From: Bolinopsis microptera
Lineage: Eukaryota > Ctenophora > Tentaculata > Lobata > Bolinopsidae
NCBI RefSeq assembly: GCF_026151205.1
Contig: NC_087082.1
Location: forward strand, 7,075,908 to 7,139,907
Length of the DNA: 64,000 bases
Direction: 5' to 3'
Shown here: one piece after another, positions 27,932 to 42,900 of the stretch
Layout of the letters: every line of letters begins with the position of its first letter
Position numbering within the stretch: position 1 is the first letter of the stretch
The notes under the pieces: model-generated
Databases searched by the model: none
What the model was told of the DNA's origin: nothing
The model's input: only the letters and a program-made list of their open reading frames with translations
Program-made: the position numbers and the translations under genes

Positions 27932-30900
27932 ATGTCTGATGATGAAAGACAAAGGCTAATCAATGATAACCGGAAAGCTGCAGACCAACAACAGACTTCT
28001 CAGGTAAATTTCTAATGTCTTTATCAATTAGATACTGAGTATTATGCCTGGCTTTCTGCCCATGCTCCTCCAAAACAATCGACGATAATTTGAGTAATCA
28101 TATTCTCGATTTAGATTTTACTTTGACGTGCAGCTCCAAGACTAGCCTGATTCTTGGCATACAATGTCACTTACTTCTCCTTTCTGTGTATATAAATTAT
28201 AATGTATACTTTGTTTCCCATGTTTACGTTTTAGTTGAAATTCAGTGGAGTGGAAATTGTCAAGATGGTTTTAAACCCCATCTTGACTCAAAACAGGTTG
28301 ACTCGGTGTTGTTATATATTTATGTCGAAGATTTATACTAAAGAGAAGACAGTGCTGCTAGCTACCCCAATGAGGGTCGTAACTAAAATCTGCAAGTAAG
28401 GTTTCTGTACATAGAATTTGTACTGTCCTACTTCAGGGGAGTATTGATCAAGTTTATGAGCAGCTGTCCATAAATTCCTCACCGACATTGGTCCTGCTAG
28501 ATGGTGATTTTCAATATGCTGCTGATATCAGTATAGCGACTGCATACGATACAGATTCAGAAAATTCTCAGTCTTTGGCATCTGGGCCTTCCCAGGTTGA
28601 AATACATGGATTCACTGCTGTAATGTGCTGTACTGTGCTTGCTTGCTGTCTTTCAACTTCAGCCTATTTTCTTTTACTGTGCCCAGTTTTTTATTCTAGA
28701 TGGACAGGCTTATGATATTAGCATGCTTATAGCTTACTCTTTACGGTTAACAAAACAAAATGTCTTCCACGGGACAGATGTGATAAAATTTGCAAATTCA
28801 CAAATGATTTTATTTTACCATATTTAGGTTAAGTTCTGTTTTGAAATGTATGAATTTGTCTCGTGTCTATTGCAACGATTGTTCTATTCTGATATGAGTT
28901 TTTATCGCACTATGAAAAGCACTAATCACCACTCAGCAGATCATCTTAGCTTTAGCATGTTCCTTGTGACATGGATATTGAATATAGTAATTTCCCTCTT
29001 AACGAAGCATCAGATATCTTTTCCGACCTCTTAATTAGAGTTGCATGTACTTCTCTCGATCTCTGCCTCTCTTGAGCTAAACACTCGGAACTCACACCAT
29101 CTCTTGCAGGTCATATCACAAGAAGCGTTTAGAGCAACTCCCGCCAGATGGTACATTCTTTTTGCCTTCTGTTACATGGGCATGGTACAGGGCTTTGTAG
29201 GTAAGTTCCATTATTCTTAATTGTCATTTTGATTTGAACTCTAGCTTTCATATTCCATGTTTTTTTGCCTCATAGTAGATTTTTGGTTTTGTGTAAAGTT
29301 TGTAACTGTAATACATTGATGTAAGATTTATTTGAATTTTGAAATGAAAACGTGACCCGTGACATCCGCTTTAGAGTAGGTTAATGATAAGCTTAGAACT
29401 GCATTATGATTAGCACCGTGCTTTCCCTGATCAAGTGCATATCGAGATTCAATTCTTATTTCTTTTACTAATTAGTTGTATGTGTAGGTTGACCTACTGA
29501 CTGATAATTATTATCAGGAAATGCTTGGGGTCCTATAGCATCTGCAATGAAACAGCAATACGAGTGGGATGATAAGGTACTTTTATTATATAATCTTTTG
29601 ATCTCGAATATTATCTCTGTTGCATGAACTTATTGAAATTTTGTAGAAAACTTTATTAAAAATTTAAAAAGTACGGAATATTATCTATGACAAAATTAAC
29701 AAATGATTTTCAATCAGATGATAATAATTATCTAATTAATTAATAATTATGCAACTAATAACCACTAGCGGACTAGCCTGCTGGCGATGTGGATGTCCGC
29801 TATGTTCATCCCCGGAGCTGTCCTCTTCCCCTGGATCATGGCCGCAACTAGCATGAGATTTGTTATTCTTGCTAACACCACCCTCATGGCATTAGCTGGA
29901 GTTATCAAGGTCAGTTTACCGTATTTAAATCAACATGTTGATTAAATCAACATGTTTTACCGTTGTTATTTTACATCTCACTTCATCTCTCTCTTTACAA
30001 TTTTAATTGAGGTAAGGGCATCTTTATTATCTCATCATTCCGGCGATGTTTTTTTATTATTAAAAACATTTCAAACCATTAGATCTTATCCGTCACGGCG
30101 ATACCCTACGATTACTTGGTGTATTCTGCGCATATAACCCAGATAATAAATGGTTTCTGCGGTGCTGTTCCGTTCTCTGGGGTCATGTACGTTACAGGTG
30201 AGACTACTATAACTACTACCACTACTACTACTACTACTACTTCTACTACTACTACTACTACTCTTTATCTTCCTTCTTATGGTTAGGTCAAGTTACTTGG
30301 AAACCATTATGGTACTTGATAATTTTATTATACATATTATAATGTGAATTTTTAGTGAACTGGTTTCCGACAAAAGAGAGGATCGTTGCAACTGGAGTTG
30401 TCATGGCAACATTAAACACAGGTAAACCAACTTAACAATAGTGTTCAATAATTTACAGTAGATGTGGTGGGTCACATGAGTCAAATTGGACTTTGTAACA
30501 AAATACACATGATTTATACAAATAATACATTGTAAATAGTACATATAAAACAGTACATATGTATATAGGTATGCCTGGTATACAAGTAAAACTTGCATAC
30601 TTATTGTACGCCTGTAAAGTGTAAATGGGGGGGGGGGGGGGGGGGGGGGAGTTATAGCACCCACTAAAATTCTCAACCCAGGTATTGCGATTCCCTTTCT
30701 GCTGGGACCTTTACTGATACCGGAACCTGATGTAAACTCTACACTCTCCGTACACACTTCCTCACATATCCATGGTTTTATAACTGATGATTCCGATCAC
30801 GACAGACATTTTTATGACCAACAGCTTAGGTGAGTATACTATAAAGTATACAGTAGATTATACTATACAGTACTATACAGTACTATACAGTATGTACTAT

Positions 30901-33900
30901 GTATCATGATCAGTAAGATTGTGAAGTATAATAAGTAAGAAATGAGATTAAATAACTCAATAGCTTATTGTACGCTGAACTCACCAATATTTTCAATTTT
31001 CATCTGCAAGTTTGTTAACATCTAAAAGTTGATAATATGTTATGTATACATACTTTTAATACTTTCAACACTACTATATAACAAATAATTTGAGATCATG
31101 AATACGATGTTGTTACATTGAAACGTCGAGTAAACTCCTTTTTCCCTAATAAGAGCATTTTTCCTTGTCGCATCAAACGGGATAAATATAATTTTACACA
31201 GAATACATTGCAACCATGCGACTCATAAGCAATACTCCAATCCGAATTTTACACATTGTATACATATTGTATACATATATACATATTGGTTGTTAAGTGT
31301 CATCAAACAATTAATGATACGACGTATTCCAGGGTGATCTGCTGAAGACTCAACTAGTTTCGGCCTTTGAGGGCCATCCACAGGAGTGTCACCTAGCAGA
31401 AGTCAAAAATTTAATAAATATTATTAGTAAACATACGGTTAACCGTATGTTTACTAATATGACATATTCTTCTGATATCAGTTTATTAAATTTTTGACTT
31501 CTGCTAGGTGACACTCCTGTGGATGGCCCTCAAAGGCCGAAACTAGTTGAGTCTTCAGCAGATCACCCTGGAATACGTCGTATCATTTGTTTGATGACAC
31601 TTAACTATCTTGTGATCCTTTACTGCTTTATTCCGGGGCGATTGTGGCTACAAAACTCGATATTGGCTTGTTTTTCCACCTCAACGTCAGCGAAAGCTCT
31701 AACAAATTATATACATATTGTATACATATATACATACTGTATACATATATACATATTGTATACATATTGTATACATATTGTATCTTACTATATATAAAGC
31801 GAGACGATATATATATATATATATATATCTGTGCCATTTTACTGACACCACAGCATCAACTTTAACGCGACTTTCCGCAAAAACCGTAAAAGATATACAA
31901 CTGAAACTTTTTTGACTGGGTCGAATGCCTTTATGTTTTTCAAATCAGCATGAAAAAATAAAAAATTGGCCAAGGAATAGGAGTTTTAGAGCCCAAAATT
32001 TGGACCCCCAAGTGGTGTCAAAAACGCGAATTAAATAGGTAATAATTATTTTAGTCTCTTGAGTCTTGACACCATTTTAGGGTTATACGGGTTCCTGCTA
32101 GTACATATAATATGCAGTATTTTATTCTCTTTTTCCCTCCCCAGGTGGTATCTTGTAATACAAGGAATATCTATGATATTTTCACTAGTTTTTGTAGCTA
32201 TCTACTTCCCTTCTCGACCCCAGTTCGCTCCTACTGCTTCAGCTGTTGCAGCCCGACTTTCTATTACTGAGGTATTTACCATCATCACTCGCTGATTCAC
32301 TTGTGTACTCACCTGTTTAGTGTTTACTCAGGTCACTTATTAACTCACTTATTAACTTAAATACTCATGAGCTCACTTTATGATCAGATCATCAAAAAGA
32401 TCAGATAAGATCACAAATCAGTAACGAAAACTTCTCTCCGTTTTACTATGATTTGGAACAGGAGGAACATTTAGGAGGAAATAGTTTTATTCGTAGTACA
32501 CGTACAGGTTGACTCTTGATGTTAATGCATTTGGGTGATATAGTCTGGAGCTATGTTGTTGACACATTTGAACACGGTTAGAGTAATATATACTCCATTC
32601 GTTGTCTTATTGGAAGAAGGGGAAATGCTCTTATCAAGTAAAGGAAATTGTATATTTGGTTTGTCTGTTTTACGCCCTAGATATAATATTGGAAAGTCAT
32701 GTGATGGTACGTGAAATATTATAGCATGGTATGACAAATAAATTGATTTAATAAACCTGTACTGCAAATATCCGAATTTGTTATCACACTCCCACAAAAT
32801 ATTGTGACATGAACTGAGGCTGCATTAAATGAACTGAGTTCCGTGTGTAATGTGTACTACACATTATATATGTTCCGTGTATATTTAGAGTTGCTATATG
32901 TACTATACACATATACTATATAACGGGATTGTGGCACTACTTTATTTAGTAATATCAATAAATCAACATCTATGTTAGAAATAATAATTAAATGTGCATC
33001 GTGTGACGGTGAAGATAAGATAAGAATGTAGGTACTACTAGAGAATGTGTTTATCAGATGTTACGCAAGAAGGACTGTAATTTGAGAGCATTGACGTACA
33101 GTCCCGTACAGTGCCAGTGTGTTATGTGTATCACCAGTAGAGTTACTAGTAAAACACTGCACATCATCTGATTTGCTGAGGTGACTAGATAACAGATCAC
33201 AGATAAGGACAGTAAATGGTACTGCAAAATGAAAATTTCAACTAATCGTCACAGTTCCTCCTTTATGATAGTTGACTGTAAAACTATTATATTTCAGGGA
33301 CTCAGTGTGTTATTAAGACGTGGTAATTTCTGGTTGGTCGCATTTGCTTACGCTTTGACAAGGTAACATTCAGCTCCTATAATGCAATTAACTTTAATTG
33401 GATGGTTATGTTTTGAACTACTAATTGTTTATGCCCTATTTGGTGTAGATAGTGTAAAATCTTGGTAAATATTGTATATTTGTATAATTTATATTGTATA
33501 CAATATTGTGTATTTTCAGCGGCACATTCAACGGCTATGGTTTAACATTTGACGTGATCATGGAGAAATGTAAAATAGATCAGAAAACAGCTGGTTTGTT
33601 GGGTTTTGTAGGATTGTTAGCTTCAGTTCCTACTAACATATTGATAGGATCCATGGCGGCCTTCTTCAGTCGTTGGCAGGTAAACGTTCCTTCTCGTAGC
33701 TCATTGTAGCTGATTGCTAATTTCAGTATCATAGGAAGAATATTCTTTTGAATTTTAAACACATCTTATCATCAGCATTGTCGATTGATCACGAAGTTAA
33801 TCTCAATAAGTGTAATTGAGTTGCATGTTATTGGAGGTGTTCTAGCAAAATTGTAGGAAAATTGTCGCCCAAACTTCGCCCATACTTTATTATCAGGATT

Positions 33901-36900
33901 GTAAGAATTTAAGCTGTTATCTGGTATGCAGGAACCATTTATTACAATGATACAACTTATTTTTCGATCTCTTCGAATACTATGTGACATTATGTTAATG
34001 CAATACTATGTGACATATTGAGTCAACAAAAACTTCGTAAGAAGCGGGGGGCAGGGGTGTAGGAAGCGGGGGGGGGAGGGGTTGTAGGAAGTAGGGGTGT
34101 AGGAAGCGGGAGGGCAAGGGGGTGTAGGAAGTATGGGTGTAGGAAGCGGGGGAGGGGGGCATTGCCCCCATAAAATCTTGGCAAGGGGCCAAAAATTGCC
34201 AACTTTTTAATTTAGGTTTCTAAAATTTTTTGGGAAAATAATTTAGGTTTCTAATATTTTTTCGGTTTTTTACCGGAAATTTTTCAAAGTTTTCTTGGAA
34301 ACTACTTTTGTTCATGTTTCGTGCTACCCTGATCATTATGAGCCGAAAATATTTTTCGGTTTTCTGAAGTCCGTACCTACATTCGGAAGGCTGTGGATGT
34401 GATTGGTTTCATATACTTATAGAACATGTGATATTTGGCCCGCAGATTTGAAGGAAAATACGCGAATTTGGTCCTCAGATTCAAAGGAAAATGCGGAATT
34501 TGTCGCGGAGAACTGAAACCGAGGCCAGGATCTGAAACGTGAAAAATCGCGATTTGTTGCGGAGAATGGGAAAATCGAGATTCGTACATGTCGCAATTTC
34601 CTTTTGCCTTGCCCTGAACATTTTTGAAATTCAGGCTGTGGCAAACGCCGAAGAATATTTAGAATTGCTACAAATGGGGCAAGCGGGCTACAAATGGTGC
34701 AAGTATGGGGGCAAGTAAAGATTCAAATTCGACACAAAAACGGAGAATACACCCTCTTGTCTTCCGTGTTGTGGTAAAAATATCATCGAGAGCACGTTTC
34801 CTTGATTTGTGTATGCGATTTGTATGCGATTTCACCCCTGTATGCGATTTGTGTTCCGGGGTATTTGGAACAGGTTTAGGGTTTTAAATAGTTAGTACCT
34901 GTCCCAAACCATCATAAAAATCAAGTTTCGACCTCCCAACCCACTCAGGCCACTCCCAGGGGCCACGCCCATCCCAAAATAGCTGAAATCCTGGTAAAAT
35001 CAAGATTGAAAATCTTTACCCCCGTATGCGATTTATGTTCCGGGGTAGGTGGCCCATGTTTTAGTATAAAAATGGGTACTGCCTATCCCAAACCATCATA
35101 AAAACCAAGTTTCGACCTCTCAAACCACTCAGGCCACTCCCAGGGGCCACGCCCATCCCAAAATAGCTGAAATCCAGGTCAAATCAAGATTAAAATCTTT
35201 ACCCCCGTATGCGATTTATGTTCCGGGGTAGGTGGCCCATGTTTTAGTATAAAAATGGGTACTGCCTATCCCAAACCATCATAAAAACCAAGTTTCGACC
35301 TCGCAAACCACTCAGGCCACTCCCAGGGGCCACGCCCATCCCAAAATAGCTCAAATCCAGGTCAAATCCCATACAAATCCAGACTGAGAATCTTTACCCC
35401 CGTATGCGATTTATGTTCCGGGGTAGGTGGCCCATGTTTTAGTATAAAAATGGGTACTGCCTATCCCAAACCATCATAAAAACCAAGTTTCGACCTCCCA
35501 ACCCACTCAGGCCACTCCCAGGGGCCACGCCCATCCCAAAATAGCTGAAATCCAGGTAAAATCAAGATTGAAAATCTTTACCCCCGTATGCGATTTATGT
35601 TCCGGGGTAGGTGGCCCATGTTTTAGTATAAAAATGGGTACTGCCTATCCCAAACCATCATAAAAACCAAGTTTCGACCTCTCAACCCACTCAGGCCACT
35701 CCCAGGGGCCACGCCCATCCCAAAATAGCTGAAATCCAGGTAAAATCAAGATTGAAAATCTTTACCCCCGTATGCGATTTATGTTCCGGGGTAGGTGGCC
35801 CATGTTTTAGTATAAAAATGGGTACTGCCTATCCCAAACCATCATAAAAACCAAGTTTCCACCTCTCAAACCACTCAGGCCACTCCCAGGGGCCACGCCC
35901 ATCCCAAAATAGCTGAAATCCAGGTCAAATCAAGATTAAAAATCTTTACCCCCGTATGCGATTTATGTTCCGGGGTAGGTGGCCCATGTTTTAGTATAAA
36001 AATGGGTACTGCCTATCCCAAACCATCATAAAAACCAAGTTTCGACCTCGCAAACCACTCAGGCCACTCCCAGGGGCCACGCCCATCCCAAAATAGCTCA
36101 AATCCAGGTCAAATCCCATACAAATCCAGACTGAGAATCTTTACCCCCGTATGCGATTTATGTTCCGGGGTAGGTGGCCCATGTTTTAGTATAAAAATGG
36201 GTACTGCCTATCCCAAACCATCATAAAAACCAAGTTTCGACCTCCCAACCCACTCAGGCCACTCCCAGGGGCCACGCCCATCCCAAAATAGCTGAAATCC
36301 AGGTAAAATCAAGATTGAAAATCTTTACCCCCGTATGCGATTTATGTTCCGGGGTAGGTGGCCCATGTTTTAGTATAAAAATGGGTACTGCCTATCCCAA
36401 ACCATCATAAAAACCAAGTTTCGACCTCTCAAACCACTCAGGCCACTCCCAGGGGCCACGCCCATCCCAAAATAGCTGAAATCCAGGTAAAATCAAGATT
36501 GAAAATCTTTACCCCCGTATGCGATTTATGTTCCGGGGTAGGTGGCCCATGTTTTAGTATAAAAATGGGTACTGCCTATCCCAAACCATCATAAAAACCA
36601 AGTTTCGACCTCGCAAACCACTCAGGCCACTCCCAGGGGCCACACCCATCCCAAAATAGCTCAAATCCAGGTCAAATCCCATACAAATCCAGACTGAGAA
36701 TCTTTACCCCCGTATGCGATTTATGTTCCGGGGTAGGTGGCCCATGTTTTAGTATAAAAATGGGTACTGCCTATCCCAAACCATCAAAAAAACCAAGTTT
36801 CGACCTCCCAACCCACTCAGGCCACTCCCAGGGGCCACGCCCATCCCAAAATAGCTGAAATCCAGGTAAAATCAAGATTGAAAATCTTTACCCCCGTATG

Positions 36901-39900
36901 CGATTTATGTTCCGGGGTAGGTGGCCCATGTTTTAGTATAAAAATGGGTACTGCCTATCCCAAACCATCATAAAAACCAAGTTTCGACCTCGCAAACCAC
37001 TCAGGCCACTCCCAGGGGCCACGCCCATCCCAAAATAGCTGAAATCCAGGTCAAATCCATACAATCCAGACTGAGAATCTTTACCCCCGTATGCGATTTA
37101 TGTTCCGGGGTAGGTGGCCCATGTTTTAGTATAAAAATGGGTACTACCTATCCCAAACCATCATAAAAACCAAGTTTCGACCTCTCAAACTACTCTTGCC
37201 ACTCCCAGGGGCCACGCCCATCCCAAAATAGCTCAAATCCAGGTCAAATCCCATACAAATCCAGACTGAGAATCTTTACCCCCGTATGCGATTTATGTTC
37301 CGGGGTAGGTGGCCCATGTTTTAGTATAAAAATGGGTACTGCCTATCCCAAACCATCATAAAAACCAAGTTTCGACCTCCCAACCCACTCAGGCCACTCC
37401 CAGGGGCCACGCCCATCCCAAAATAGCTGAAATCCAGGTAAAATCAAGATTGACTGAAATCTTTACCCCCGTATGCGATTTATGTTCCGGGGTAGGTGGC
37501 CCATGTTTTAGTATAAAAATGGGTACTGCCTATCCCAAACCATCATAAAAACCAAGTTTCGACCTCTCAAACCACTCAGGCCACTCCCAGGGGCCACGCC
37601 CATCCCAAAATAGCTGAAATCCAGGTCAAATCCCATACAAATCCAGACTGAGAATCTTTACCCCCGTATGCGATTTATGTTCCGGGGTAGGTGGCCCATG
37701 TTTTAGTATAAAAATGGGTACTGCCTATCCCAAACCATCATAAAAACCAAGTTTCGACCTCTCAAACCACTCAGGCCACTCCCAGGGGCCACGCCCATCC
37801 CAAAATAGCTGAAATCCAGGTCAAATCCAGACTGAGAATCTTTACCCCCGTATGCGATTTATGTTCCGGGGTAGGTGGCCCATGTTTTAGTATAAAAATG
37901 GGTACTGCCTATCCCAAACCATCATAAAAACCAAGTTTCGACCTCGCAAACCACTCAGGCCACTCCCAGGGGCCACACCCATCCCAAAATAGCTGAAATC
38001 CAGGTAAAATCAAGATTGAAAATCTTTACCCCCGTATGCGATTTATGTTCCGGGGTAGGTGGCCCATGTTTTAGTATAAAAATGGGTATTGACTATCTCA
38101 AACCATCATAAAAACCAAGTTTCGACCTCGCAAACCACTCGGGCCACTCCCAGGGGCCACACCCATCCCAAAATAGCTCAAATCCAGGTCAAATCCCATA
38201 CAAATCCAGACTGAGAATCTTTACCCCCGTATGCGATTTATGTTCGGGGTAGGTGGCCCATGTTTTAGTATAAAAATGGGTACTACCTATCCCAAACCAT
38301 CATAAAAACCAAGTTTCGACCTCTCAAACTACTCTTGCCACTCCCAGGGGCCACGCCCATCCCAAAATTACTGAAATCCAGCTAAAATCCAGACTGAGAA
38401 TCTTTACCCCCGTATGCGATTTATGTTCCGGGGTAGGTGGCCCATGTTTTAGTATAAAAATGGGTACTGCCTATCCCAAACCATCATAAAAACCAATTTT
38501 CGACCTCTCAACTCACTCAGGCCACTCCCAGAGGCCACGCCTATCCCAAAATAGCTGAAATTCAGGTCAAATCAAGAATGAGAATCTTTACACCTGTAGG
38601 GGATTTAAGTTCCGGGGTATTCTTTTTGGTATGACTTACTATCACCACTCATTCGAGGAATATGTTAAATCAAAGAATATTCATGTTCATTTTTTTCGAA
38701 TGAAGGTTCATTATCGCATTTTTTAAATAGTTTTGATAATCAGATCGAGCCAAATTTTATAGGATTGTATTTAGCCATTCAAATTACGTTCGATCTGAAA
38801 AAATGAGAGTTGTAGCTTCTCAGATGTCCGAGATACGAGGCATAACGAGTTTATTCATTACGTGTGATCAGGTGATTGGATTACCTGCTCAGGTGATTAG
38901 ATGGCCCCGTTAAATTGCAAGGGAACCCAATCAAGGTGTCCTATCACATAATCACCCAATCAATTTTGTTAACGAGATACATTCAATGCGTCATTTCAAC
39001 TCCGATTGACCTCAATTTTTCAGATCAGATGCAACAATTAAATATCTACAGTAATCTGAAATAAATGGGCGTCTAGTATGTCTGGAAAGAACAATATAGG
39101 TGATTTAATATTATATGGACGTAGGCCGTAGTCTAAATATTCAAATTTTCAAACATTGGCGACGGAATCCTCGAATGAGTAGTTACAGCATGCCATCTGC
39201 AAAGTTACAGGTCCATAATATGAAACACGGTGGTGGTGTAAGACCCAACATATGTAACGTTAGTTTTGCCCCACCCCCTGTAGCTTTTATGGGTTAGGCG
39301 TGGCCCCTGGGAGTGGCCTGAGTGGTTTGAGAGGACGAAACTTGGTTTTTATGTTGGTTTGGGATAGGTAGAACCCATTTTTACATTAAAACATGGGCCA
39401 CCTACCCCGGAACATAAATCGCATACGGGGGTAAAGATTCTCAGTCTGGATTTGTATGGGATTTGACCTGGATTTCAGCTATTTTGGGATGGGCGTGGCC
39501 CCTGGGAGTGGCCTGAGTGGTTTGAGAGGTCGAAACTTGGTTTTTATGATGGTTTGGGATAGTCAGTATCCATTTTTATACTAAAACATGGGCCACCTAC
39601 CCCGGAACATAAATCGCATACGGGGGTAAAGATTTTCAATCTTGATTTTACCTGGATTTCAGCTATTTTGGGATGGGCGTGGCCTGAGTGGGTTGGGAGG
39701 TCGAAACTTGATTTTTATGATGGTTTGGGATAGGCAGTACCCATTTTTATACTAAAACATGGGCCACCTACCCTGGAACATAAATCGCATACGGGGGTAA
39801 AGATTTTAAAGTCTGGATTTTAGCTGGATTTCAGTAATTTTGGGATGGGCGTGGCCCCTGGGAGTGGCCTGAGTGGGTTGAGAGCTTGAGAGGTCGAAAC

Positions 39901-42900
39901 TTTGTTTTTATGATGGTTTGGGATAGGTAGTACCCATTTTTATACTAAAACATGGGCCACCTACCCCGGAACATAAATCGCATACGGGGGTAAAGATTCT
40001 CAGTCTGAATTTGTATGGGATTTGAGCTGGATTTGAGCTATTTTGGGATGGGCGTGGCTCCTGGGAGTGGCCTAAGTGGTTTGAGAGGTCGAAACTTGGT
40101 TTTTATGATGGTTTGGGATAGGCAGTACCCATTTTTATACTAGATCATGGGCCACCTACCCCGGAACATAAATCGCATACGGGGGTAAAGATTCTCAGTC
40201 TGAATTTGTATGGGATTTCAGCTGGATTTCATCTATTTTGGGATGGGCGTGGCTCCTGGGAGTGGCCTGAGTGGTTTGAGAGGTCGAAACTTGGTTTTTA
40301 TGATGGTTTGGGATAGGTAGTACCCATTTTTATACTAGATCATGGGCCACCTACCCCGGAACATAAATCGCATACGGGGGTAAAGATTCTCAGTCTGAAT
40401 TTGTATGGGATTTCAGCTGGATTTCATCTATTTTGGGATGGGCGTGGCTCCTGGGAGTGGCCTGAGTGGTTTGAGAGGTCGAAACTTGGTTTTTATGATG
40501 GTTTGGGATAGGTAGTACCCATTTTTATACCAAAACATGGGCCACCTACCCCGGAACATAAATCGCATACGGGGGTAAAGATTTTAAAGTCTGGATTTTA
40601 GCTGGATTTCAGTAATTTTGGGATGGGTGCGGCCCTTGGGAGTGGCCTGAGTGGGTTGAGAGGTCGAAACTTGGTTTTTATGATGGTTTGGGATAGGCAG
40701 TACCCATTTTTATACTAGATCATGGGCCACCTACCCCGGAACATAAATCGCATACGGGGGTAAAGATTCTCAGTCTGAATTCGTATGGGATTTCAGCTGG
40801 ATTTCATCTATTTTGGGATGGGCGTGGCTCCTGGGAGTGGCCTGAGTGGTTTGAGAGGTCGAAACTTGGTTTTTATGATGGTTTGGGATAGGTAGTACCC
40901 ATTTTTATACCAAAATATGGGCCACCTACCCCGGAACATAAATTGCATACGGGGGTAAAGATTCTCAGTCTGAATTTGTATGGGATTTGACCAGGATTTC
41001 AGCTATTTTGTGATGGGTGTGGCCCCTGGGAGTGGCCTGAGTGGGTTGAGAGGTCGAAACTTGGTTTTTATGATGGTTTGGGATAGGCAGTACCCATTTT
41101 TATACCAAAATATGGGCCACCTACCCCGGAACATAAATCGCATACGGGGGTAAAGATTTTAAAGTCTGGATTTTAGCTGGATTTCAGTAATTTTGGGATG
41201 GGCGTGGCCCCTGGGAGTGGCCTGAGTGGGTTGAGAGGTCGAAACTTGGTTTTTATGATGGTTTGGGATAGGCAGTACCCATTTTTATACTAGAACATGG
41301 GCCACCTACCCCGGAACATAAATCGCATACGGGGGTAAAGATTCTCAGTCTGAATTTGTATGGGATTTCAGCTGGATTTCATCTATTTTGGGATGGGCGT
41401 GGCTCCTGGGAGTGGCCTGAGTGGTTTGAGAGGTCGAAACTTGGTTTTTATGATGGTTTGGGATAGGTAGTACCCATTTTTATACTAAAACATGGGCCAC
41501 CTACCCCGGAACATAAATCGCATACGGGGGTAAAGATTTTAAAGTCTGGATTTTAGCTGGATTTCAGTAATTTTGGGATGGGCGTGGCCCCTGGGAGTGG
41601 CCTGAGTGGGTTGAGAGGTCGAAACTTGGTTTTTATGATGGTTTGGGATAGGCAGTACCCATTTTTATACTAAAACATGGGCCACCTACCCTGGAACATA
41701 AATCGCATACGGGGGTAAAGATTTTAAAGTCTGGATTTTAGCTGGATTTCAGTAATTTTGGGATGGGCGTGGCCCCTGGGAGTGGCCTGAGTGGGTTGAG
41801 AGGTCGAAACTTGGTTTTTATGATGGTTTGGGATAGGCAGTACCCATTTTTATACTAGAACATGGGCCACCTACCCCGGAACATAAATCGCATACGGGGG
41901 TAAAGATTCTCAGTCTGAATTTGTATGGGATTTCAGCTGGATTTCATCTATTTTGGGATGGGCGTGGCTCCTGGGAGTGGCCTGAGTGGTTTGAGAGGTC
42001 GAAACTTGGTTTTTATGATGGTTTGGGATAGGTAGTACCCATTTTTATACTAAAACATGGGCCACCTACCCCGGAACATAAATCGCATACGGGGGTAAAG
42101 ATTTTAAAGTCTGGATTTTAGCTGGATTTCAGTAATTTTGGGATGGGCGTGGCCCCTGGGAGTGGCCTGAGTGGGTTGAGAGGTCGAAACTTGGTTTTTA
42201 TGATGGTTTGGGATAGGCAGTACCCATTTTTATTCTAGAACATGGGCCACCTACCCCAGAACATAAATCGCATACGGGGGTAAAGATTCTCAGTCTGAAT
42301 TTTATGGGATTTCAGCTGGATTTTTTTGGGATGGGCGTGGCCCCTGGGAGTGGCCTGAGTGGGTTGAGAGGTCGAAACTTGGTTTTTATGATGGTTTGGG
42401 ATAGGCAGTACCCATTTTTATACCAAAATATGGGCCACCTACCCCGGAACATAAATCGCATACGGGGGTAAAGATTTTAAAGTCTGGATTTTAGCTGGAT
42501 TTCAGTAATTTTGGGATGGGCGTGGCCCCTGGGAGTGGCCTGAGTGGGTTGAGAGGTCGAAACTTGGTTTTTATGATGGTTTGGGATAGGCAGTACCCAT
42601 TTTTATACTAGAACATGGGCCACCTACCCCGGAACATAAATCGCATACGGGGGTAAAGATTCTCAGTCTGAATTGTATGGGATTTGACCTGGATTTCAGC
42701 TATTTATGGATGGGCGTGGCCCCTGGGAGTGGCCTGAGTGGGTTGAGAGGTCGAAACTTGGTTTTTATGATGGTTTGGGATAGGCAGTACCCATTTTTAT
42801 ACTAAAATATGGGCCACCTACCCCGGAACATAAATCGCATACGGGGGTAAAGATTTTAAAGTCTGGATTTTAGCTGGATTTCAGTAATTTTGGGATGGGC

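Noticed and set aside
31519-31865. Tyr/Ile-rich open frames
   Set aside because: They cross the right arm of the foldback element and TATACATA simple sequence; no protein similarity.
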